Shown: positions 56,957-64,000 of the stretch, in pieces
Layout of the letters: every line of letters starts with the position of its first letter
Position numbering within the stretch: position 1 is the stretch's first letter
DNA from: JADLHS01 sp020848635
GTDB taxonomy: Bacteria; Verrucomicrobiota; Verrucomicrobiia; Limisphaerales; JADLHS01
DNA length: 64,000 nt
Direction: 5' to 3'
NCBI GenBank assembly: GCA_037044975.1
Contig: JBAOIL010000011.1
Location: 124,001 to 188,000 of the forward strand
Position numbers and translations under genes: made by a program
The notes under the pieces: model-generated
What the model saw: the letters and a program-made list of their open reading frames with translations, nothing else
Databases searched by the model: none
What the model was told of the DNA's origin: nothing

Positions 56957-59763
56957 TCACTTCCCGGCCAGGCCTCGAATTTCCTCCGCGGACAGGGCCC
57001 GGGCGAAAACCGAAAAATCCGCGAAGCGCGCGGCAAGGAATTCATTGCCGCTAAAATGCGGATTGCCGCCCAGCGCACAGTCCCTGGCCTGGGTGGTCGT
57101 GAATTCCGGTGCCGCGCACGTGCCGACGGCCTGACCATCCAGGAACAACGTCAGCGTGCCACCGCGCTTCACCGCGGCAACGTGATACCAGCGTCCGGCT
57201 GCCATCGCCCCGCCGGGGGTCGAGAAGCCACCGCCCGATTCAATGCGCGCGAACACCTTGCCCCCGTCCACCATCAACCGCAGCGGATCATCCATGGCCG
57301 CCACCCAGCCACTGAAAATCTGCCCGGAACGCTGGCCCTGCGTTTCGCTCAAGCGCACCCGCACGGCGACGGTGAGTTCCTCCTCCGGCCAGACCGGCAG
57401 GGGATAAATGAGCATCTCGTCGCGCCCGTTCACTTCCGTGCCTTCGGCGTCGCGGGCCGTGAACTTGGCGGACGCCACTTCACCAAACTGCGGCGCCCCG
57501 TCGCCGCGCAACGCGTGCGCGATGAGTTCGCCGTTCGGGCCTGGCTTGGGCTCCGGCGCCACTCTCGTTGCGGTGCCGTGGGGTCAATCACGAACCGGGC
57601 TGGAGGAACGTCCGGGAGGGTCTCGCCGTTCGCGCTGATGCTGACGACCCGCCAATAAATTGGGCCCGGCGGCGGCCCGGCCTTGCCGCAGAGCGTTACC
57701 GTGTTCACGACGATACGATTCACCGGGCCAACATTCGTCGTGAGCAACAACGGGGCGAAGGATTCATTCGCCGCCAGCTCGACGCGAAAGCTCGTTGGCA
57801 GTGCCGGGGTGGACGAACGCGCGGCATTGCGTTGCGCCCGCCACTGAAAGCGCACCTCCCCCACCGGCACGCGCGCGCCATCGGCGGGCAGTTGCGTGAA
57901 CGCCGGGGCCGGCGGCGGATTCGCCGCCGGCAGCCACGAACGGTAATGCGTCCCCAAAGCGCCCGCGCTCGCGAAGTCCACCAAGCGCAGCCGGCGGCCG
58001 TCCGCCGTCGGAACGTCCATCACCAACCAAGGCTCGCCCACCATTTCGGTGGCGGTCGGCTGGTGCGGGCGGTGGGGCGTGATGTCCACCACGCGCGCCT
58101 CGGGCAGCTTGGCCAGATTGATTGGCGGTATCGCGTGCGCATCAAACACATTCTGCGCCTGATCGTAGGCCAGCAATAGCGGCCCACGATAAAGCGAGAC
58201 TTTACCCGCCGCCTCGTTGGCCCCGGGAACAAACCGCACCGGCATTTCAAAACTAAGCTCCACCTTGTCGCGCTTGCTCCATTCGCGTTTCAACCAAGCG
58301 TAACTTCCAGCGGCGACGTTCGGGAGGGGGCTGCCATTGAGTAAGATTTTCGGCGTGACGGCCCATGCAGGCATCCGCACGCCCAGCACAACCGGATGCT
58401 TCGCCTTGGTTTCCACGCGCAGCTCCGTGCGCCCGCTCCGCCACGCGTCGTCGCTGGACGTGATCGTCACGGGCGTGCCATCGGCAAGCTTCGCGGTGGA
58501 GCGACCCGCCCCCAGCCAGTTGAGCACCAGTCCCTCGGGCGCCGCCATCACCGCCCACTCACTCATCATGCCGGGCACGCGCGGACCGTTCACCGAACAG
58601 CAGTTCAACTCGGGCGTGCCGGCCCGGGACTGAAATACGATCGTGTGTGCGCTGGCCTCGCGCACGCCGTCCATCGGCGTGTTGTAGGTGAACCAGCGGC
58701 CGCTCGGGTGCTGCGCGCCCAAACCGCCGTTCAACGTCGCCAGTTCGAGGGCATCCGCCGCCTGCGGCTCGCCCGTGAGTTGCAGGTAGTCAATCGTGAT
58801 CGCCATCCACGCAACGGTGCAGCAGGTTTCAATGGCGCTAGGCGTGTAGGGATTGCCCGTCGCCTGCTCGCCCGAGCTGAAGCCGCCCGTATTGCGCCGA
58901 TCCCAACGGCGGATGCTCCGCCAGTGATGCTCGAAGGCGGCGCGATATTTCGGATCCCCGGTGATCCGCCACATTTCCACGAGGCCCTGCAAATCGTGCA
59001 AACTCTCCCAGCGCGGCTTGGGTGACTGATAGTATTCGCGGCCATCGAGTCCGGCCCGGAGATAATCCCCGGCGCGTTCCCAGTCCTGCTCCACCTCGCG
59101 CGCCATGCGGAGGTAACGCGTCTCGTCGGTGACCCGGTGCAACATCGCCATCGCGGTGAGAATCGCCATGTTCATCTCGGAATCGCCGGCGTCAAATACG
59201 CGCTTGCCCGTGTCGAGATAGGTGTTGCAGACCAGATCCCCGGCCTGGCGCGCGGCGGCGAGCGCGGCCGGATCGCCACTGTATTGATTCCAAAGCAGCA
59301 ACGCCTGGATGGCATGGTAGTGACCCCAGAGATCCCAGTTCTTCAGCAGGCGGATGTCTTTCGGGAACGGCCCGAGATAGCCGTCCTCCGCCTGCGTGGC
59401 GATCAACTCGACGACCACGTTCGAAACCTGTTGGCGCAAACGCGGGTCGTCCACCATGCGCAACGCCTGGATGGCGGAGATGAGATATTTACCCACGAAT
59501 TCGCCCGCCCACGGCACCAGTTGTGGCACGGGCTGGCGGTCGCGCACCCGGAACATTTCCAACATGCCGGGGTTGGCCTGGGGCGCCCGCAGCAGCCACT
59601 CGTCGAGGTTCGCTTGAATGCGGTCGCCCACCGGGCCGGCGAATTCAAAGTGCGCTTGGGGCAACGTATCGAACGTCAGGCGATTGGTGGTCGCGGCGGC
59701 GGCATTTGCAAGGGCGGCGGAAGCAAAACAAAGCGTCACGAAGGGAAGGCAGCGAGCGAACAT
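56957..59763 (-). CDS. GH127-type beta-L-arabinofuranosidase-like enzyme with LamG tail, frameshifted
   Basis: A signal peptide starts at ATG 59763 (FARCLPFVTLCFASAALANA). The GH127/DUF1680 domain follows: NWDLWGHYHAIQALLLWNQY, DAGDSEMNMAI, PSAIETCCTVAWMAITIDYL and GTPELNCCSVNGPR. The ETCC and NCCS motifs match the Glu/Cys metal cluster of these enzymes. A Fn3-like segment follows. Near 57560 the frame breaks by one base. A second frame (APEPKPGPNGELIAHALR; VAVRVRLSETQGQRSGQIFS; RWYHVAAVKRGGTLTLFLDG) forms a LamG-like C-terminal domain to 56957. The joined protein is about 935 residues and secreted, likely removing arabinofuranose or similar residues from polysaccharides. Confidence 0.88.
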
Positions 59764-60020
59764 GCTCCGAGTATGTGGGAACCGGCGTGGGGGTAAATCC
59801 GAAAAAGCTGACCGGCAGCCATTCCAACTCAAACCCATGGCGCTGCTCCGGCCACGGACAATGGTTGGACAGAAATTCGACGGAAGAAATTAACGCACTG
59901 AAAACCGAAGGGGGCGGGATCCAACCGCAACTGTACACAATTCGGGCAACGGGATGGGGATTTTAAGGCACCTGCCCCACGAAGCCCGCAAATCCTGGAT
60001 CGCCGTTGGGGGATTGACGC

Positions 60021-60200
60021 TTACCAGACCGGCGGCCACTGGACCTGTTTTTCGGCCGGTTTCACGCCCAGATGGAAGCCCGTTTCATCCTGATAACCCG
60101 TCGGAACCTCGAATTTGATGGCGTTCCGCAGTTTTGCGACGATCTCGTGAAGTTGCCCCCCGAACGAACCCGTTTGTGGCCACGGTTTGTGGATCGTCAT
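60021..60200 (-). CDS. Small hypothetical protein
   Basis: A 59-residue ORF reads MTIHKPWPQTGSFGGQLHEI and ends QDETGFHLGVKPAEKQVQWP. The pattern HEIVAKLRNAIKFEVPTGYQ looks like a real small domain, and I have a vague memory of similar proteins in this phylum. It lies between GH127 and GH16 genes on the same strand. No function is known to me; a chance ORF is possible. Confidence 0.45.
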   Translation of the reverse strand: MTIHKPWPQTGSFGGQLHEIVAKLRNAIKFEVPTGYQDETGFHLGVKPAEKQVQWPPVW

Positions 60201-60419
60201 GGCATGCTTTTGCATCATGCGCTTAACCAAGCTAGGGCAATGCCAACTGGCGCAGCGGATCGGGAGCTTAAGTCGCATGCGGGATGACGGACCAAAATAA
60301 CTCTGCCCGCAAGAAGTCCCCGGACGGCCGCGGACGACGGGCGGGATGCGGCTCGGGCTGGCGCCGGGCCTTCATCCGGCCCGGCCCAAATACCCGGTCG
60401 AGCGTACTGGCGGGCTCGG

Positions 60420-61235
60420 TCATCGGGATTCGCCCGGGGGCCGACCGGGCCCGGACGGGCTCAGCTCGTACACCCGAACGTACTCAACCTCGAAATAATC
60501 CGGCAGTTGCGCCTTCGCGATCGCACCGCCCCACTCCCCGATTTCCTCCGTGAGTTTGAGATATTCCGGCACCTGCGAAACGCCCCCTGCCTTGGTGCGC
60601 CAGACCTCCTGGCCGTCCACGTAGAAAACGTATTCCGCCGGCGTCCACCACAGACCATAATCGTGGAAACCGTCCGTCAACGCCGCCAGTGTGGTGTTGG
60701 TGCCCGCGCTCCGGTGGTCCTTGCCGTAGCCATCCCAATGGAGGTTTAAGGTGACCTTGCCGTCGCGCCAGGGGCTTTCCATGATGTCAATTTCGGTGCC
60801 GTCCCGCCCTTCGTTGCCGACCGTCCCCACCCCCGCGCTCATCATCCAAAACGCCGGCCAGTGGCCCGGCTGGGTGGGCATTTTGCAACGCGCCACGTAG
60901 TAACCAAAGGCATGCTCGAATTTGCCCTGCGTGTTGACGGCCCCGCAGGTGTAACGCTCACCGTCCTTCCGGGTGCGCAGCAACAGCGTCCCCTTCCCGC
61001 TCAGGTAAGCGTCGTCCGGGACCCAGAATCCATCGCGCCGCTTCCACTCGCCCAGCCGGTTCCACTTCGTCTCGTCCAGCTTGGCGCCGGCGAATTCATC
61101 CTGCCAGATCAGCTTCCACTCTCGACCCCCGGGCGGCGCCGGCAGAAATTCTTTGCCCGGGTCAGTTTGCGCGAAAGCGCGCGCGGACAGTGCCAGGCTG
61201 AAGAGAACGACCGAAAGGGTGGGCAGGACTTTCAT
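60420..61235 (-). CDS. Secreted GH16 family beta-glucanase-like enzyme
   Basis: The 271-residue protein has a signal peptide (LPTLSVVLFSLALSARAFA). The GH16 fold follows: WKLIWQDEFAGAKLDETKWN, then YGYYVARCKMPTQPGHWPAF-like core, and the catalytic motif EIDIME at residues 148-153 (Glu148 nucleophile, Asp150, Glu153 acid/base). HDYGLWWTPAEYVFYVDGQE follows. GH16 enzymes cleave laminarin, lichenin, agarose, carrageenan or porphyran; the exact substrate cannot be told here. It sits beside GH127-like and propeller genes in a short carbohydrate-utilisation region. Confidence 0.95.
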   Translation of the reverse strand: MKVLPTLSVVLFSLALSARAFAQTDPGKEFLPAPPGGREWKLIWQDEFAGAKLDETKWNRLGEWKRRDGFWVPDDAYLSGKGTLLLRTRKDGERYTCGAVNTQGKFEHAFGYYVARCKMPTQPGHWPAFWMMSAGVGTVGNEGRDGTEIDIMESPWRDGKVTLNLHWDGYGKDHRSAGTNTTLAALTDGFHDYGLWWTPAEYVFYVDGQEVWRTKAGGVSQVPEYLKLTEEIGEWGGAIAKAQLPDYFEVEYVRVYELSPSGPGRPPGESR

Positions 61236-61300
61236 GGCGGGAGAATAAACCCGGCGGCGGTGAACGCCACCCCGAAAATCAACGGCACCCGCCTCCCCGA

Positions 61301-61317
61301 CGGAGGCGCAGCCTCCG
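61301..61317. repeat. Short REP-like hairpin near the GH16 gene
   Basis: CGGAGGC, loop GCA, GCCTCCG form a perfect 7-bp hairpin in intergenic sequence, upstream of the GH16 start. The flanks (CCCCGA, CGCTACC) resemble dispersed palindromes of this kind of genome. It differs in sequence from the palindrome inside recN. Terminator function is unlikely because no T-run follows. Confidence 0.5.
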
Positions 61318-61446
61318 CGCTACCAAGCGACCCGATTCGCGCTGCGAACCTTGCCTGCCGGGGAAACCACCCGGAAAACTGTCGGACGGGTGGGGGCGTA
61401 ACTGTCCAGCGAGCGGCCGCTGAGATGGCCCGTAGAATCGATGCGA

Positions 61447-61926
61447 CTAATCCGCCGGTGGCCCATCCAATTCGGCCTCATCCTCCCGCCTCAGTTCTTC
61501 GGAATAATCCGAAAACTTCTTGTGCTTCTGGTCGAGGAGGTACGACAAGTCGGCCGCCCGATAACAGATCTGCTGGACCGCACTTTCAAGCTCGGCATCC
61601 TCGATTTGATGGCGGCCAAGTTCGAAAGCCAGCGACTGCCGCACTGCCCGCCGAAATGATTCCGCCGGGCTTTTCGCGTCCACCACTTCGACGGCCTCCC
61701 GATATCGCTTCCGCCACGCGGGCACGTCGGACACTTCAACCGCCATCGTCTCCGCCAGCCGTTCGTCACTCCAGCCCTCTTGCTCCGCTCGCTCCAAGTT
61801 TTTGGCGGTTTGGGGCATGGATTTCTCGAACCGCACATGCCCGATCCCCAGATGGCCGGCGTAATTGGCGAAGCTGTAAGCGAAGATCTCAGCCGCCAGG
61901 AATTGATAACGCGTCATGCGCGGCAT
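61447..61926 (-). CDS. Hypothetical helical protein
   Basis: The 159-residue protein begins MPRMTRYQFLAAEIFAYSFA and is helical and charged throughout (AKNLERAEQEGWSDERLAET; FRRAVRQSLAFELGRHQIED), ending DEAELDGPPAD. No signal, membrane helix or catalytic motif is visible, and I know no family. ATG 61926 is preferred; a TTG at 61935 and ATG 61917 are alternatives. It stands next to mobile-element remnants. Confidence 0.55.
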   Translation of the reverse strand: MPRMTRYQFLAAEIFAYSFANYAGHLGIGHVRFEKSMPQTAKNLERAEQEGWSDERLAETMAVEVSDVPAWRKRYREAVEVVDAKSPAESFRRAVRQSLAFELGRHQIEDAELESAVQQICYRAADLSYLLDQKHKKFSDYSEELRREDEAELDGPPAD

Positions 61927-61989
61927 GGATACCAATAGCTCCAGGAATTGTCACCCACCAAACTGGCCCGCGCGAACGGCGCGCAGTAG

Positions 61990-62085
61990 CGTTGCACGGT
62001 CAGCGAGTGCGAGTTCGTGCGGCACTTTTTGCAACACGTCCTGCCCAAAGGTTTTCAACGCGTGCGGCGTGGGTTTCGCTCCAGG
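61990..62085 (+). pseudogene. IS91-like (Y2) transposase fragment
   Basis: About 30 residues read VSECEFVRHFLQHVLPKGFQ followed by RVRRGF. The pattern RxFLxHVLPxGFxRVRxxGF is the conserved C-terminal part of IS91/IS801 rolling-circle transposases. A stop precedes it at 61987 and the family motif ends after a few residues. Only this scrap remains. Confidence 0.55.
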
Positions 62086-62280
62086 ACCGGCCCAAAAGCA
62101 AAAGGCAGGGACCGGCGGGCGGAGCTGACGACTTCAGCAAATGCGGGGCGGGTTCAACAACGGACGGAAAGGACGCTCGGCGCGATCACACGCTTATACA
62201 AGACGACGCTGTCTCCGCGCCTCAGTCCTTTCCAATCCTTTGGTGGTTAGGCGCACAACCCCGTGATGGACACAAGAACC

Positions 62281-62541
62281 TCATCGTGATGCCCTCATCT
62301 GTCGGACGTATCGAACTAGCTGGATCGGGATAATCACCAAACTCAAAACTGATAGCGATGCAACTATCACGCAACGCTTCCTGTCCCAATCGAACGAATC
62401 ACTGGAATGCACGGCAAGCGCAATGAACACGAGAACCGTCACACCCAGAATCCAGATAAGAGCCATGACAAAGAAGGAGACGGGCAACATGACCCTGCGG
62501 TCTGCTTCCGGCGAAGAGAACTGGATGTTGCGAAATCTCAT
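62281..62541 (-). CDS. Small two-helix membrane protein
   Basis: The 86-residue protein contains two hydrophobic stretches (MLPVSFFVMALIWILGVTVL and CVIVASLSVLSLVIIPIQLV), with basic residues around them, so it is probably a small inner-membrane protein. No family is recognised. Its coding character is moderate; it sits among mobile-element remnants. Confidence 0.5.
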   Translation of the reverse strand: MRFRNIQFSSPEADRRVMLPVSFFVMALIWILGVTVLVFIALAVHSSDSFDWDRKRCVIVASLSVLSLVIIPIQLVRYVRQMRASR

Positions 62542-62700
62542 ACGGGATGCGCTGTGCGCCTAGACAGTATGGCTTTCGATGAAAGCGAAAGCGGTGTCTG
62601 CTCTCCGGGGTAAACGTGGGTTGCGACCGGTTGAGCAGGTGGCCGAGCCACAAGTTGTGGGACGCACGCCCCAGACCACAAATGAACGAAGAGCCAACAC

Positions 62701-63036
62701 CATGATGACTTACATACTCCGCGACCCCAAAGCTGTCGAGCCGCAAAAACCGGTGCGGACACGGCGCAGCGCCCCCGCCCCGGCGAGCGCCACCACTCTG
62801 CTCGGGCCACCCGCCGCACCCGCCATTACCTCGGTTTGGACGGGCATACCGACTCCCTTGCGGTGAGCCTTGCGCCGTCGCGTTGCACTGCGGTGCGGCG
62901 TTACGGACTGATCGGCGGCACGCAGGACGACGTGCTCTGGCTCGCCAAAAAAAGCCAAGCGGCCCTTCCGCACATCGAGTTGCGTTTCGGCTACGAGGCC
63001 GGCACTGCGGCGGTGTGGATGCGGCCATTCAACTTC
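62701..63036 (+). pseudogene. IS110-family transposase N-terminal fragment
   Basis: An ATG at 62701 opens a Pro/Ala/Thr-rich leader (ILRDPKAVEPQKPVRTRRSA). Around 62822 the frame shifts and continues HYLGLDGHTDSLAVSLAPS, VRRYGLIGGTQDDVLWLAKK and ELRFGYEAGTAAVW. These match the RuvC-like N-terminal half of IS110 transposases (YxGLDxHxxSIxVAxA; YEAGP). The first catalytic Asp is retained in GLDGH. Past 63036 the sequence joins a KilA-N fragment on the other strand; the C-terminal half is absent. Confidence 0.75.
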
Positions 63037-63056
63037 GAAAGCGTGCGGTTGAGGTT

Positions 63057-63308
63057 TCACGCGAGCGACCGGCGGCGACTTTCGTCGTCCTTGAGGCGCT
63101 GTTTTTTGATGAGCTCCAGCCGGAACTCCACGGAACCCCAGGAAGCAAATTCAAACGCGATGTCTCTGTGCGTAAACCGGCCGCCGCAGCGACCAGCCTG
63201 GGAGGTGATGCCCACCGCGCCAGTCTTTGCGATCCATTGCTTGGGTGTGAGCGTGACACTGTTGAAGCCAGTCTGAATTCTGCTCCTGTCGCATTCGACG
63301 GCGAAATT
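63057..63308 (-). pseudogene. KilA-N domain protein, C-terminal fragment
   Basis: In a frame not starting with an obvious ATG, the minus strand encodes IQTGFNSVTLTPKQWIAKTG, AVGITSQAGRCGGRFTHRDI and AFEFASWGSVEFRLELIKKQ, then RLKDDESRRRSLA and a TGA at 63057-63059. This matches the end of KilA-N domain proteins (typical: KWIxxTxAIGLxxKxGRYGGTYAHKDIAFEF), DNA-binding proteins common in phages and mobile elements. The N-terminal part is lost near 63310, where a stop appears. Confidence 0.75.
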
Positions 63309-63520
63309 GGCAAGGTCAGCGGAGCCAACTTATCGAGCACGCCTTAGCATACATTTTGGATTGCGGCGATCCGTCCGGGAGCCCGGCCTGACGTAAGACC
63401 CACTGAGTCGTTTGCCGCGAATCAAAGAGGCCAAGCCTACGGCGCGCGAGCCGCGGCGCGATTACGCCCCGGACGAGGCGTTGAGCCACCCGCGCGCAGC
63501 GCCGCCGATCCAGTCCGAAG

Positions 63521-64000
63521 CTACGAAGGGCGATAGACCGCCAGGTATTGTTTCACGACCTGGTCCCAGGAAAATTCCGCCGCCATGCCGCACTGGCGGT
63601 ATTGGGCAAGGAGGGCCGCGTCCTGATACAGCGCGAGCGCCTTCCGCATGGCCCGGGCCAGGGCATGCGCCGAGCAATCGGAGAATTTGATTCCATTAGC
63701 CGCCGCCGGGTCCTCCACAGCATCCACAATGGTGTCGTCCAACCCGCCCGTTCGCCGGACAATGGGAATCGTGCCATAGCGCAGGCTGTACATCTGGTTC
63801 AAGCCGCACGGTTCAAATCGCGAGGGCATGAGATAAAAGTCACTGCCCGCTTCGATCCGGTGCGCCAGTGCCTGGTCGTAACCGAGGCGGACGCCCACCT
63901 GACCCGGGAAGCGCTGGGCGAGGGCTTGAAATGCGCGCTCGCATTCCGCCGCGCCGCTGCCCAGCAGGACAAATTGCATCTCGGCGGCCAGCATTTCCTC
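63521..64000 (-). CDS. glgA: Glycogen synthase GlgA, C-terminal part (cut by window edge)
   Basis: The visible 160 residues form the GT5 C-terminal domain: MQFVLLGSGAAECERAFQAL, GYDQALAHRIEAGSDFYLMP, SRFEPCGLNQMYSLRYGTIP, IVRRTGGLDDTIVDA and the end FSWDQVVKQYLAVYR. The SRFEPCGLxQ motif and RTGGLxDT are diagnostic for ADP-glucose-dependent glycogen/starch synthase. The remaining two thirds of the protein, and the start, lie beyond the right edge. It builds alpha-1,4-glucan for storage. Confidence 0.93.
   Translation of the reverse strand, partial: EEMLAAEMQFVLLGSGAAECERAFQALAQRFPGQVGVRLGYDQALAHRIEAGSDFYLMPSRFEPCGLNQMYSLRYGTIPIVRRTGGLDDTIVDAVEDPAAANGIKFSDCSAHALARAMRKALALYQDAALLAQYRQCGMAAEFSWDQVVKQYLAVYRPS

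Noticed and set aside
62187..62250. A YidD-like motif (ITRLYKTTLSPRLSPF)
   Set aside because: The resemblance is limited to about 15 residues; the CRFxPTCS motif that should follow is absent, so chance similarity is more likely.
60861..62333. A 490-codon plus-strand frame
   Set aside because: It is antisense to the GH16 gene and then to the helical hypothetical gene; the composition (Arg, Pro, Ala) is shadow-like.

Overview
The window reads as chromosomal DNA of a G+C-rich Gram-negative bacterium with an outer membrane. My best guess is Verrucomicrobiota, Pedosphaera/Limisphaerales-like. Pointers are the large secreted LamG/RCC1/Ig-like proteins, the GH127 and GH16 enzymes, FolE2, Mla and Tam envelope systems, and Arc-type RHH and DUF6788-like small proteins. 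The taxonomy is inference from remembered family distributions, not a search result.

Layout. 0-5 kb: a cut gene, two lipoproteins and an eight-haem cytochrome c with HEAT/TPR-like tail. 5-8.6 kb (minus): Mla-type lipid transport operon A (STAS-permease, ATPase, MCE protein, PqiC-like lipoprotein). 8.9-16 kb (plus): cardiolipin-synthase-like PLD, MsbA-like ABC exporter, second PLD protein, a secreted helical protein, a DUF4239-like membrane protein and a two-TM K+ channel. 16-23 kb: glycerate kinase, a broken membrane protein, Mla operon B (permease, ATPase, MCE), a PIN/TRAM protein, DUF2007 and a GlcD-like FAD oxidase. 23.2-32 kb: RAYT fragment, an IS4-family element with 20-bp inverted repeats and an 11-bp target duplication, an RCC1 protein and a decayed giant LamG protein. 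32-33 kb: a long hairpin, a LuxR-like HTH fragment and half a tRNA-Met. 33-42 kb: FolE2, a nuclease/phosphatase, RecN with an in-frame REP-like palindrome, an RCC1/InlB surface protein, an MBL hydrolase and a TIGR03790-like protein. 42-48.6 kb: a secreted CBM-like protein, an FGE-like lipoprotein, a sugar oxidoreductase/isomerase pair, an RHH regulator and a truncated SPFH gene. 48.9-54.8 kb: TamB and TamA. 55-61 kb: thioesterase, Tat-exported propeller, GH127, GH16. 61.4-64 kb: small ORFs, remnants of IS91-like, IS110-like and KilA-N genes, and the 3' end of glycogen synthase (glgA).

A unifying theme is envelope lipid handling: two Mla systems, cardiolipin synthase plus a second PLD protein, an MsbA-like exporter and TamAB. 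Extracellular polysaccharide use is a second theme.

Many otherwise conserved genes carry single-base frame breaks (near 1255, 5170, 15.25-15.32 kb, 22271, 37980, 41.5-41.8 kb, 52484, 57560, and several in 27.5-29 kb). Either the assembly has residual indel errors or several genes are decaying. I annotate those genes across the break and say so. I found no CRISPR array, rRNA or complete tRNA.
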